From positions 1 to 36,903 of the forward strand of contig CAMBCF010000046.1 of assembly GCA_945864585.1 (NCBI GenBank): 36,903 bases of DNA, given 5' to 3'. Positions 17,055 through 25,370 of the stretch are shown piece by piece. The translations under genes and the position numbers were made by a program. The notes under the pieces are model-generated. The model was not told the origin of the DNA. It made no database searches and saw only the letters and a list, made by a program, of their open reading frames with translations. This stretch comes from Bordetella parapertussis. Lineage in GTDB: Bacteria; Pseudomonadota; Gammaproteobacteria; Burkholderiales; SG8-41. The stretch's first letter is position 1. Each line of letters opens with the position of its first letter.

Positions 17055-17180
17055 GTGAACGAGTGAACGGGTGAACGAGTGAACAAGTAACCCCCCTCGC
17101 CCCCGGCAGGGGGACAAGGGAACACTTGAAACGGAGTAGAGGGTTGGGGAGAGGGGGCTATCACTCGTTCACCCGTTCAC
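17055..17180. repeat. Intergenic inverted-repeat element with GTGAACGR tandem repeats
   Basis: Four tandem 8-mers GTGAACG[A/G] (last copy GTGAACAA) span 17055-17086. The segment 17063-17082 is repeated exactly in inverted orientation at 17161-17180 (TCACTCGTTCACCCGTTCAC). The 78 bases between are rich in C and G runs, including a CCCCC-rich hairpin and GGGTTGGGGAGAGGGGG, a type of sequence widely dispersed between genes in proteobacteria. It looks like a MITE- or REP-like non-coding repeat. Confidence 0.8.
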
Positions 17181-17194
17181 GCTTTTCATCATCA

Positions 17195-17572
17195 TCAATG
17201 CTTTGCAGCTTGTTGCTGTGTCAGCGCCGCGATCACGCGCTGACGTTTTTCTTCAACGTCCTTGGCGAAACCGGGATACTTTTGTTCGACAAAGCCGGTG
17301 GCCAGCCCCAGTTTCAACAAGGCCACGGCGAATACCGCCGCAAGATCATCAAGGTCAGGACTTTTCCTGGCTAGTTCCATCGCTTCGATGGTTTCGCCAT
17401 ACAATTGCTGGAGCGCGTCTTTGGTTTCCCGGTCTAATAGCATCATCGACATGGTGAATTCCGCATAGCTGCAAAGTGCCATTGTAACGCCGGGCGCGCC
17501 GCTTGCGCCGGTCAGCAGCGGTGAAAAAGCGGATGAAAGCATGGCAAAATAACCTGCCCACCATGACGCCAT
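17195..17572 (-). CDS. Hypothetical helical protein
   Basis: This 125-residue frame is not recognised. The N-terminal ~30 residues are moderately hydrophobic (WWAGYFAMLSSAFSPLL) and could be a membrane anchor or an over-extended start; a second ATG at 17482 would give 95 residues. The rest is amphipathic helix, alternating charged and leucine-rich (DRETKDALQQLYGETIEAME, then DLDDLAAVFAVALLKLGLAT), ending in KRQRVIAALTQQQAAKH. The first start lies 9 bases after the stop of the methyltransferase gene, with GGGAA just before it, so it belongs to that operon. Confidence 0.55.
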   Translation of the reverse strand: MASWWAGYFAMLSSAFSPLLTGASGAPGVTMALCSYAEFTMSMMLLDRETKDALQQLYGETIEAMELARKSPDLDDLAAVFAVALLKLGLATGFVEQKYPGFAKDVEEKRQRVIAALTQQQAAKH

Positions 17573-17581
17573 TTCCCATTT

Positions 17582-18052
17582 TTATAGCCAGCGCCTTACC
17601 CGCGAACAATAAGCCGCGTAAGCAGGGCCGAAGCGTTGCGCCAGTGCACGTTCTTCCGGAACGATCTGGTAGCGGTTGATGTAGCCGATAAACAAAACCA
17701 GCAGCGCGGCGTTGAGCGCATTGCCCAGCCATACGGCGAACGCCGCCAGCATCAGTAAATCGCCAAGATAGATCGGATTTCTGGAAATTGCGTAGACGCC
17801 GTTGGTGATGAGATGCGAGGCACGAGAGGGCCTGAGCGGATTTATGCTGGTTCTTGCCGCGATGAAGTGGACAACGGCAATTGCTATTAACAGCAGGCCA
17901 ATGGCGGCCAGGACCAGCGCCGCCGCTTCCCGGAAATCAAACTCGATTTTGCCAAATGACAGCGTTCGATCCACGGCCCACATCAGCGCGCCGATGATGG
18001 CCGCTATCACTGGCGGTGGGATCAGCGGGTTCACGCGCCGCCGTGACGCCAC
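17582..18052 (-). CDS. ICMT/PEMT-family membrane methyltransferase
   Basis: This 156-residue integral membrane protein has about four hydrophobic segments. The isoprenylcysteine/phospholipid methyltransferase signature is present: HLITNGVYAISRNPIYLGDL in the middle and EERALAQRFGPAYAAYCSRV with a terminal RRW. These residues bind S-adenosylmethionine at the membrane face. The bacterial substrate is unknown, and members methylate lipids, quinone-like or small organic compounds. It starts 4 bases after the dehydrogenase gene ends, so 19031 to 17195 is probably one operon. Confidence 0.85.
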   Translation of the reverse strand: MASRRRVNPLIPPPVIAAIIGALMWAVDRTLSFGKIEFDFREAAALVLAAIGLLLIAIAVVHFIAARTSINPLRPSRASHLITNGVYAISRNPIYLGDLLMLAAFAVWLGNALNAALLVLFIGYINRYQIVPEERALAQRFGPAYAAYCSRVRRWL

Positions 18053-18056
18053 AAGG

Positions 18057-19031
18057 CTATGGTCTCGGCCGCACGTCCGGATTCAGCAACTTCACCGGCT
18101 TTCCCGCCGCAAACGCCGCTGCTTGCTCGAATGCTTCGCCGAAATAAGCTTCGTAGGTGCCCGGTTCCAGCCACGCGCTGTGCGGAGTGCAGATGACATT
18201 GGGCATTTTCAGCAGCGGATGGTCGCCGTTTTGCACGGGTTCGTTTTCATAAACGTCGGTGGCGGCGAAGCCGGGACGGCCTTTGTTCAGCGCTTCCACC
18301 AGCGTGCCCGGCACAAATAATTCAGCGCGCGCGGTGTTGACGATGAGCGCGCCGGGCTTCATCCGCGCGAGATCGGCAGCGGTGATGATGCCGCGCGTAG
18401 CTTCGCTCATGCGCAGGTTGACGCTTAACACATCGGACTGCTCAAAAAAGTCCTGCTGCGACTGGGCGGTTTGGTAGCCGAGCGCGCGCGCGCGTGCAGC
18501 AGTGGCGTCGCGCGCAAAACACAACACGCGCATGCCGAAGCTGGCCCCCGTTGCTGCGACGGGTTCGCCGATCTTGCCTAGGCCGTAGACGCCGAGCGTT
18601 TTGCCGCGCAGGCTCACGCTGAACCAGTCGCGCCATTTTCCCTGCTTCATTAACAGGGCGTCGTCGGCAATGCGCCGCACCGAGGCAAAAATCAATGCCC
18701 AGGTGTGTTCGGCGACGGTGTAGGGTGAGGCGTGCGAGCCGGCGCACACGGCAATGCCGTGCTCGGTGCAGGCTTTGAGATCGACACTGTGCGCGCTGCG
18801 GCCTGTCTGTGCGATCAGCTTGAGTTTCGGCAGTTGTTCTAGTAGCGCGCGGGTGAACGCCGTGCGTTCACGCACGGCGACGATGATTTCGGCATCGCGC
18901 AGCTTACTAACGAGGGTTTCAAAAGTGGGGGCCACATCGCGCAGCACCGTCACCTCGTGCCCAGCCAGTGTGCCGAAGCATTGCAGCTGCGGCACTAGTC
19001 CGTGATAGTCGTCGGGCACTACGATTTTCAT
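18057..19031 (-). CDS. D-2-hydroxyacid dehydrogenase
   Basis: This 324-residue NAD-dependent dehydrogenase belongs to the D-isomer-specific (SerA/formate dehydrogenase-like) family. The Rossmann motif is GVYGLGKIGEPVA, and the catalytic residues are R in NTARAELF, E in VYENEPV and H in CTPHSAW. Family members reduce 2-oxo acids or oxidise D-2-hydroxyacids in the cytoplasm. The substrate cannot be read from sequence. No C-terminal ACT domain is present, so it is not a standard SerA. It is the first gene of a tight three-gene run with the ICMT-like and hypothetical genes. Confidence 0.9.
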   Translation of the reverse strand: MKIVVPDDYHGLVPQLQCFGTLAGHEVTVLRDVAPTFETLVSKLRDAEIIVAVRERTAFTRALLEQLPKLKLIAQTGRSAHSVDLKACTEHGIAVCAGSHASPYTVAEHTWALIFASVRRIADDALLMKQGKWRDWFSVSLRGKTLGVYGLGKIGEPVAATGASFGMRVLCFARDATAARARALGYQTAQSQQDFFEQSDVLSVNLRMSEATRGIITAADLARMKPGALIVNTARAELFVPGTLVEALNKGRPGFAATDVYENEPVQNGDHPLLKMPNVICTPHSAWLEPGTYEAYFGEAFEQAAAFAAGKPVKLLNPDVRPRP

Positions 19032-19155
19032 GATGAGCGCAAGTGTAGCATGCGCTCATCGGACACCAGTGACGTTGACCCTCCTAGCGCCGGTAGTGGC
19101 CGTCACCATGATGCCCGCCGCCGTGGTGGCCTTTGTCGGGGTGCGCGAGCCCTAT

Positions 19156-21417
19156 TCAGGCCAGCGCTGCCTTCACTTTGTCTGGCGTGAACGGCAGATC
19201 GCGCATGCGTTTGCCTGTCGCATTTGCGATGGCATTGGCGATCGCTGCCACCGCCGGGCCTTGTGAGCCTTCGCCGGTGCCCAGTGACCGTTCATGCGGC
19301 ATGTTAATCAGATGCACCTCCACCGCCGGCACATCGTTAAACGTGAAAATCGGATAGTCGGCCCACGAGCGCATGGTGACGCGCTGGCGGTTGAATTTCA
19401 CTTGCTCCTTCAGGGTCCAGCTTGCCGACTGGATAATGCCGCCTTCGATCTGATTGATCACGCCATCGGGGTTGATGATCAGCCCGGCATCCACTGCGGC
19501 GACAGCGCGCGTCACTTTTACATTGCCGTTGCGGTCGACTGCCACATCGGCCACCACCGCGCAATAGGCAGCAAGGTTCTTGTATTGCGCAAAGGCGATG
19601 CCGCGACCCTTACTTTCGTTATCTCTGCCGTTGCCTTTGTGGCCGGGCTTCCAGTTCGCTTTTTGCGCGGCCAGTTCGATCACCGCGCGCGCGCGCGGAT
19701 TTTTCATGTGTTGAAGGCGGAATGCCACCGGATCAACGCCCGCCGCGAGCGCGGTTTCATCCATGAACGATTCCAGCGCGAACACATTGGCGTACGCGCC
19801 CAGCGTGCGCAGTGCCGAGGTGCGTAGTGGCATATCCGTCAGAAAGTGCAGCAGGATGTTCTGGCGCGGAAAGTCGTAGAGCGGCACCGCGTTGCGATCC
19901 GCCGCGCCCGCAGGCTGCGCACCGTTCAACGGTGTGGAAGCGGGTACCGGGTTCGCCAGATGCCAGCCGCCCAGCACAAAGCTGCCATCGGGACGGCTCA
20001 GGGGGCGTGTCGAATGGGGATGGCTCCAGATTTCGTGTTGCCAGTTGACGATGTGCTTCGATTCGTCGAGATGCGCCTGCATTTTCATGATCATCGCCGA
20101 ACCGTACGGCGCCCAAGCGAATTCATCTTCGCTCATCCACTGCAGCTTGACGGGGCGGCCGCCGGTGGCGCGCGCAAGCAGTGCGGCGTCGCAGGCAACA
20201 TCGTCCGCGCCGTTGTGGCCGTAGCAACCGGCGCCTTCGACGTGGGTGCAGGTGACGTTTTCCACGGTTGTGCGCAATGTCTTCGCCAGATTGTCGCGCA
20301 GCGGGAACACGCCCTGACTGTGCGTCCACACCGTATATTTTCCGTCTTTCAATTGCGCCACCGCGCACGACGGACCGATCGAGGCATGCGCCTGATACGG
20401 GCGTGTGTATTCAGCTTCGACCGTGGTGATTTTTCCGCCGTTGCTGGTGGCCGGGACCACGGTTTTAATGACCGAATCGCGCGACGGCATTTTTTTCAGG
20501 TGCTCATACAGCGCCGCGCCAGCCGTACCACCACTACCACCTGGCGGCAGATCGGGCGTCTCATTCCATTTGGCCGAGGCGCGCAGCGCCTGTGCGGCTT
20601 TAATCGTTTGCTCTTCGCGCGCTGCCGCTACCGCCAGAAAATTCCCGTCGCGCATGACAGCCACCACACCGGGCATCGCCCTGACCGCGCTTTCGTCCAC
20701 CGACAGCAGTTGCGCGCGATACGAGGGCGGACGCACCACGCGTCCGAACACCATGCCGGGCAGGCGCATGTCCTGCACGTAAGCAGCACCGCCGGTAACT
20801 TTGGCGGGGAGATCACGGCGTGGCACACTCTGGCCGATGATCTTGTGCTGTGACGGCGCTTTGGGTTTGGCAACCGCGGTGGCTTCACGCTTGAGATCCA
20901 GGTCTTTGGCGAGCTCCCAATAGCTGGTGCGCACCGGACTTGCGCTGATCGCACCGTCGGCGACGGTGAGCTTTTCAACCGCCACATTGAGTTTTTGCGC
21001 AGCGGCGGCAAGCAGCATGGCGCGCGCTTCGGCGCAGGCAAAGCGCAGCGCAGTGCCGCTGTTTTCCACCGATAGACTGCCCGCAGTCATACCTTCGTTT
21101 GGCGTGCGTGCAGTATCGGCGGAAACCATTTCGATGCGCTCGTACGCGACATCGAGTTCATCGGCGGCAATCTGCGCCAGCGCGGTCAAAATGCCCTGAC
21201 CCAATTCGCATTTACCAGTGTGGATGGTGACTTTGCCGTTGGTATTGATACGTATCCAGCCGTCGAGCATGCGATTGGTATTGAGGCTGCCGGGCAGCGG
21301 CGCACGCACCGGGGCGGCCTGCTGCGCGATGGCGGCGGGACCCGCAAGACTGAAGGTGGCGACGACGACGCCACCGCGTTTGAGAAACGTGCGGCGCGAG
21401 AGCAGGGTGGAGGTCAT
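19156..21417 (-). CDS. Molybdenum hydroxylase large subunit (IorB/xanthine dehydrogenase-like), Tat-exported
   Basis: The 753-residue molybdopterin-binding subunit opens with a twin-arginine signal, LLSRRTFLKRGGVVVATFSL, followed by AIAQQ, so it is exported folded with its cofactor. Conserved blocks: LGQGILTALAQIAADEL, DVACDAALLARATGGRPVKL, a central RTLGAYANVFALESFMDE segment, and the late GEGSQGPAVAAIANAI with the active-site glutamate. The domain order matches isoquinoline 1-oxidoreductase beta subunits and related aldehyde or N-heterocycle hydroxylases. The start at 21417 is chosen for the Tat signal; the frame extends to 21768 but overlaps the small-subunit gene. Electrons pass to the 2Fe-2S partner encoded just upstream. 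No cytochrome partner or XdhC-type maturation gene is seen nearby. Confidence 0.92.
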   Translation of the reverse strand: MTSTLLSRRTFLKRGGVVVATFSLAGPAAIAQQAAPVRAPLPGSLNTNRMLDGWIRINTNGKVTIHTGKCELGQGILTALAQIAADELDVAYERIEMVSADTARTPNEGMTAGSLSVENSGTALRFACAEARAMLLAAAAQKLNVAVEKLTVADGAISASPVRTSYWELAKDLDLKREATAVAKPKAPSQHKIIGQSVPRRDLPAKVTGGAAYVQDMRLPGMVFGRVVRPPSYRAQLLSVDESAVRAMPGVVAVMRDGNFLAVAAAREEQTIKAAQALRASAKWNETPDLPPGGSGGTAGAALYEHLKKMPSRDSVIKTVVPATSNGGKITTVEAEYTRPYQAHASIGPSCAVAQLKDGKYTVWTHSQGVFPLRDNLAKTLRTTVENVTCTHVEGAGCYGHNGADDVACDAALLARATGGRPVKLQWMSEDEFAWAPYGSAMIMKMQAHLDESKHIVNWQHEIWSHPHSTRPLSRPDGSFVLGGWHLANPVPASTPLNGAQPAGAADRNAVPLYDFPRQNILLHFLTDMPLRTSALRTLGAYANVFALESFMDETALAAGVDPVAFRLQHMKNPRARAVIELAAQKANWKPGHKGNGRDNESKGRGIAFAQYKNLAAYCAVVADVAVDRNGNVKVTRAVAAVDAGLIINPDGVINQIEGGIIQSASWTLKEQVKFNRQRVTMRSWADYPIFTFNDVPAVEVHLINMPHERSLGTGEGSQGPAVAAIANAIANATGKRMRDLPFTPDKVKAALA

Positions 21418-21419
21418 GA

Positions 21420-21899
21420 TCAGGCTCCCTTGCTTTGGGCGGTGAGCTGCACTGAGCGCTGCACCGCACGCACGATGCGATTGTGTGATCCACAGCGGCA
21501 CAGATTGCCCGCCAGCGCCTGTTTGATTTGCGCCGCGGTGGGTTTCGGATTCGCATCGAGCAACGCCTTGGCCGAGATAATCATGCCGTTGGTGCAATAG
21601 CCGCACTGCGCCGCCTGCTCGTCGAGAAACGCTTTTTGCAGCGGATGCAGTTTGTCGAGCGTGCCCAGACCTTCGAGCGTGGTAACAGCCTTGCCAGCCG
21701 CATCCGCGCACGGCGTCTGGCATGAGTGCCTCGCGCGCCCGTCGATCAGCACCATGCAGGCGCCGCATTGGCCGAGCCCGCAGCCGAATTTGGGGCTGTT
21801 CAGTTCAAAATCGTTGCGCAGCACATACAGCAGCGGTGTGTCGGATTCGACGTTCACCGTGCGCGCCGCGCCGTTCACGCGCAGGTTGATATCAGGCAT
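21420..21899 (-). CDS. (2Fe-2S) small subunit of the molybdenum hydroxylase
   Basis: This 159-residue iron-sulfur subunit has the plant-ferredoxin cluster ligands C40, C45, C48 and C60 (FGCGLGQCGACMVLIDG then HSC) and the second cluster ligands C99, C102, C134 and C136 (CGYC and CRCG). It relays electrons from the molybdenum centre. It has no signal peptide and would be co-exported with the Tat-bearing large subunit. Its stop lies 2 bases before the large-subunit start, so they are coupled. Order and sizes match IorA/IorB-type two-subunit enzymes. Confidence 0.94.
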   Translation of the reverse strand: MPDINLRVNGAARTVNVESDTPLLYVLRNDFELNSPKFGCGLGQCGACMVLIDGRARHSCQTPCADAAGKAVTTLEGLGTLDKLHPLQKAFLDEQAAQCGYCTNGMIISAKALLDANPKPTAAQIKQALAGNLCRCGSHNRIVRAVQRSVQLTAQSKGA

Positions 21900-21960
21900 G
21901 TTGTAGACTCCTCCTTGCCGCTCGGTGGCGGAATGCGGCTAATATAATCCAACTTTCTTC

Positions 21961-22827
21961 ATGCTAGTGAAAATAGTAAAAATTTTATTGTCCGTCTGCG
22001 CGTGTCTGTACACCTTAGCTGCACACGCGGCGCTGGTTGAAGACATCGTGCAGATTCCGGTCGAGGTGATGGACGAGCACCAGCGCGTGCATCAGCAGCT
22101 TATTACGCTTACGATTTTTCGCGAAGATGCGAGAGAAAAAGCCCCGTTTCTGGTGTTGAATCACGGCCGCGCGGGTACCGCAGAAGGCCGTCTGCAACTG
22201 GGCCGCGCGCGTTATACGGCGAATGCGGAATACTTTGTAAGCCAGGGGTTTGCGGTATTTGTGCCTACGCGTGTGGGTTATGGCGTGAGCGGCGGCCCCG
22301 ATGTGGAGGACACCGGCGCTTGCAACAACAAAGACTATCCGAGAGGGTTTGAAGTAGCAGCCAGGCAAACGCTGGCGGTGCTGGATTATGCGAAAAGTCA
22401 GCCCTATATCGATATCACGCGCGGGTTGCTGATGGGGCAGTCTTTCGGCGGCGCTACGTCGGTTGCGCTTGCCGCGAAAAACCTTGAGGGGGTGAAAGGT
22501 GCGATCAATTTTGCCGGTGGCAGCGGTGGCAATCCCACAGGGCGACCGGAAAATCCGTGCTCACCGCATTTGTTGGCGCGAACCTACGCGGACTATGGCA
22601 AATCCGCAAAGACGCCGATGTTGTGGCTGTATAGCGAGAACGACAAATATTGGGGCAAAGACTATCCGCGCAGTTGGTTCGAGGCGTTTCATAAGCAGGG
22701 GGGCAATGCGCAGTTCGTGCAATTGCCGGCGAGTGGGCGTGACGGGCACAGCAGTTTTACGGCGAATCCGCGGGCGTGGAAACCGCACGTGGAAGAATTT
22801 CTCAAGTCGATTGGATTTGTCCGTTGA
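21961..22827 (+). CDS. Secreted alpha/beta hydrolase (dienelactone hydrolase-like)
   Basis: The 288-residue precursor has an N-terminal signal (IVKILLSVCACLYTLAAHAA). The hydrolase core has the nucleophile elbow GQSFGG, the acid D in YSENDKYWG and the histidine in GRDGHSSF. The early LVLNHGRAG strand supplies the oxyanion region. Substrate is unknown. It diverges from the molybdenum hydroxylase operon, sharing a ~60-base upstream region, which hints at joint control. It converges with the next hydrolase, 3 bases apart. Confidence 0.85.
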   Translation: MLVKIVKILLSVCACLYTLAAHAALVEDIVQIPVEVMDEHQRVHQQLITLTIFREDAREKAPFLVLNHGRAGTAEGRLQLGRARYTANAEYFVSQGFAVFVPTRVGYGVSGGPDVEDTGACNNKDYPRGFEVAARQTLAVLDYAKSQPYIDITRGLLMGQSFGGATSVALAAKNLEGVKGAINFAGGSGGNPTGRPENPCSPHLLARTYADYGKSAKTPMLWLYSENDKYWGKDYPRSWFEAFHKQGGNAQFVQLPASGRDGHSSFTANPRAWKPHVEEFLKSIGFVR

Positions 22828-22830
22828 CTC

Positions 22831-24009
22831 TTACAGGCGCTCCTCAATCCAATCCGCGATGCAATCAATCCCCACCTGCCGGTTGTCGGCCTGCGCGTGG
22901 TAGTGGCCGCCGTCTTCGGCGTTGAGTATTTTGAGCTGCTTATCGGTTGAGGCAATTGCCTCAAACAGCCTGGGTGCGTTGGCGACCGGCACCACGGTAT
23001 CTTCGGCGGCATGCACGATGATAAACGGGCAGGTGATTTTGCCGGCCACATCGACCAGTGAAAAGTTTTTCGCCTTTTCCAGCGCGGCTTCGCCATCATC
23101 GATGCAACCCATGATCCAGCGGAAGTGAAACGCCGATTGCGGTGTGCCTTTGGAGTCGGCGTCCTGGCGGCGTTTGATGTCGCGCTGCCAGCCGTGCAAA
23201 TCCCAATGCAATGCGCTCATGCTGATGCCGCCCCGGTAGCGTTTTTCAAACGCGGCAACGCGCGCTGCGTAGTAGCCGCCGAAGCTGTAGCCCATGACGA
23301 ACACGCGCGCCGCGTCGACCTCAGCGCGCGCGGCTACATAGTCAAACGCCGCCGTTCCCGCCACTTCGTAGTCGTGGCGCGCGTACAGTTCGCGCAGCCG
23401 CAGTGCTTCACCCTGACCGGGGCCGTCGATGGCGAGTGTGTTCCAGCCACGCGCGGCGAATTCCAGGCCGGCGAATAACACGCTCATTTCCTTGCAGTTG
23501 TCCATGCCGTTGAATACCACGATGGTGGGCGCGCGCGCAGCGTCCGCAGTATTGTTTGCCTTCATGAAAAAAGCGGGCAGTGACTTACTTGCGTGCTCAG
23601 CTTCGAACGGCACTTCCACCCGTTCGACATTCGGATAACGCCGCAGAATGCCCTTGGTCTGGCAGTCGATGGCGATGCGTCCCATCTCGCGTTTTTGCGG
23701 GCCGGGATGTATAAATCGCTCGGCGGTAAAATAATACATGCCGGCGCGCAGATAATAGTTGCCCGCGCTCATGCGGTGTCCCGCCGCCTCTGCGGCATCG
23801 GCACGCTGGTGTAGCCGTGCGCCCAAAGCGCTCCATTCCTCCCACCACGCCTGCGGCTCGGTTTGCCGCGCGCGCAGTTTTTCGCACACCTGATCGATTT
23901 CACCCAGTGCCACCGCGCCGTACGGCGCCATGCCTTTGGTGACGAGTATGGCGTTTGACCACACCATGTTGCCGGGCAGGTGTTCGATCCAGGGGCCGTT
24001 TGCAGTCAT
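22831..24009 (-). CDS. Alpha/beta hydrolase with helical cap (FrsA/DHPON-hydrolase-like)
   Basis: The 392-residue cytoplasmic protein has an N-terminal helical cap region (~1-130, including AGHRMSAGNYYLRAGMYYFT) and an alpha/beta hydrolase core. Core motifs are the nucleophile GYSFGGYYAAR, the acid in HAAEDTVVPVA and the histidine in AEDGGHYHAQ. The cap and the IVVFNGMDNCKEMS oxyanion strand match the FrsA-like family that includes 2,6-dihydroxypseudooxynicotine hydrolase. That enzyme breaks C-C bonds in N-heterocycle breakdown, and the nearby molybdenum hydroxylase could feed such a pathway, but the substrate is not shown. The upstream 50 bases are AT-rich and could hold the promoter. Confidence 0.85.
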   Translation of the reverse strand: MTANGPWIEHLPGNMVWSNAILVTKGMAPYGAVALGEIDQVCEKLRARQTEPQAWWEEWSALGARLHQRADAAEAAGHRMSAGNYYLRAGMYYFTAERFIHPGPQKREMGRIAIDCQTKGILRRYPNVERVEVPFEAEHASKSLPAFFMKANNTADAARAPTIVVFNGMDNCKEMSVLFAGLEFAARGWNTLAIDGPGQGEALRLRELYARHDYEVAGTAAFDYVAARAEVDAARVFVMGYSFGGYYAARVAAFEKRYRGGISMSALHWDLHGWQRDIKRRQDADSKGTPQSAFHFRWIMGCIDDGEAALEKAKNFSLVDVAGKITCPFIIVHAAEDTVVPVANAPRLFEAIASTDKQLKILNAEDGGHYHAQADNRQVGIDCIADWIEERL

Positions 24010-24059
24010 GATTTTTCTTGCTGTTGAGATTTGTTAACTAATTGATTTTATTTAATATT

Positions 24060-25217
24060 TTACAGCTTACGTAAAATATCCGCGCCCCTGGCCAGGGTTG
24101 CTTCGGATTTGGCAAAACAAAAGCGCAGTACTTTGTGAGCCGGCGGCTGGCGATAAAAAACCGAAACCGGTATTGCCGCAAGGCCTTTCTCGGTTACCAG
24201 CCGCAGGGCGAGATCGGTGTCGCGTTCGTCGCTGATGGCGTCGTAGGCGAGGTTCTGGAAAAACGTGCCGCGCGAGGGCAGCGGCTTAAAGCGCGAGCCT
24301 TGCAATCCTGCCAGGAAAAAATCGCGCTTTTTCTGATAAAACGCAGCCAGTGACAAATAGGCATCGCGGTTTTTCATATAATCGGCCAGGGCGTATTGCA
24401 CCGGGCCGTTGGACACGAATGCGTTGAACTGATGCACTTTGCGAAATTCAAGCATCAGGTTTTTTGGCGCCAGCACGTAACCCATTTTCCAGCCGGTGAC
24501 GGCGTAGGTTTTGCCAAATGAATTCACCACAAAACTACGCTCGGCCAATCCCGGGAAACGCGCGACACTTTGATGCTGATGGCCATCGAACACCAGGTGT
24601 TCATACACTTCGTCGCTGGCGATGATGATGTTGGTGTCGCGCAAGAGGCCTTCGAGCAGGCGCAGATCTTCCGCGGAAAATACACTCGCAGTCGGGTTGT
24701 TCGGCGTGTTGAGGATGATCATGCGGGTGCGCGGGGTGATGGCGTTTTTCACCGCTTCCCAGTCGATGCTGTAGTCGGGGTAACGCATTTGCACATAGAC
24801 CGGGATGCCGCCATTGACTTCGACCGCCGGGCCATAGCTGTCGTAGGCGGGCTCGAACAGTATCACTTCGTCGCCGGGGCTGACGAAAGCGGTCACCGCG
24901 GTAAAAATGCCATAGGTCGCTCCCGGGGTGATGGTGACTTCATGCTCAGGGTCGTAGGCCGCGCCATAAAGAAAGTGCATTTTTTCGGCGACCGCTACGC
25001 GCAAGCCGATGATGCCGGCCATCGGAGGATACTGATTGAGGCCCGAATTGATGTATTTGCAAAACAGCGCGCGCAGTTCGGGCGCGCAATCGAAATCGGG
25101 AAAACCCTGCGACAGGTTGATCGCGTTGTGTGCGGTGGCAAGCCCCGACATCACAGTGAAAATGGTGGTGCCGACGTTGGGGAGTTTGGAGGTGATCGGG
25201 TTGGGATAGTTTTGCAT
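24060..25217 (-). CDS. Methionine-type aminotransferase (YbdL-like)
   Basis: The 385-residue fold-type I PLP aminotransferase has the Schiff-base lysine in SFGKTYAVTGWK, the NTPNNPTA motif, ASDEVYEH, and the substrate-carboxylate R near the end (LRFCFAKSE). It closely follows E. coli YbdL, which prefers methionine and other hydrophobic or aromatic amino acids. The start at 25217 gives a short leader before SKLPNVGTTIF, as in E. coli. The frame continues to 25250 but that stretch touches a dispersed repeat and is not conserved. It lies alone; the next gene is separated by the repeat. Confidence 0.88.
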   Translation of the reverse strand: MQNYPNPITSKLPNVGTTIFTVMSGLATAHNAINLSQGFPDFDCAPELRALFCKYINSGLNQYPPMAGIIGLRVAVAEKMHFLYGAAYDPEHEVTITPGATYGIFTAVTAFVSPGDEVILFEPAYDSYGPAVEVNGGIPVYVQMRYPDYSIDWEAVKNAITPRTRMIILNTPNNPTASVFSAEDLRLLEGLLRDTNIIIASDEVYEHLVFDGHQHQSVARFPGLAERSFVVNSFGKTYAVTGWKMGYVLAPKNLMLEFRKVHQFNAFVSNGPVQYALADYMKNRDAYLSLAAFYQKKRDFFLAGLQGSRFKPLPSRGTFFQNLAYDAISDERDTDLALRLVTEKGLAAIPVSVFYRQPPAHKVLRFCFAKSEATLARGADILRKL

Positions 25218-25249
25218 GAGCGTTTGAAAAACCGACAGGGCGAAAGACA

Positions 25250-25342
25250 TTTGCCACAGATGAACACAGATTCACAAAGATGAGATCAAAGTCAAAAGCG
25301 CATTGGGTTTAATCTGTGTAAATCCGTGAAATCTGTGGCAAA
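25250..25342. repeat. Intergenic dispersed inverted repeat
   Basis: TTTGCCACAGAT (25250-25261) is matched by its exact reverse complement ATCTGTGGCAAA (25331-25342). The segments between echo the same words (AACACAGATTCAC, AATCTGTGTAAATCCGTGAA). This type of CACAGAT/ATCTGTG element is common between genes in environmental proteobacteria. It is non-coding and may fold as a long imperfect hairpin. Confidence 0.75.
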
Positions 25343-25370
25343 ACGTTTTTTGTTTTTAAAGTATATGTAA

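Noticed and set aside
17055-17180. CRISPR array
   Set aside because: The repeats are 8-mers in direct contact followed by an inverted copy; there are no spacers of regular length and no cas genes.
19156-19158. Selenocysteine at the molybdenum hydroxylase stop codon
   Set aside because: The enzyme already ends at the family's normal C-terminus, the following tail is not conserved sequence known to me, and no SECIS-like hairpin is evident after the TGA.
19846-20853. Long plus-strand open frame of 335 codons
   Set aside because: It is antisense to the molybdenum hydroxylase large subunit, which has clear family motifs; GC-rich shadow frame.
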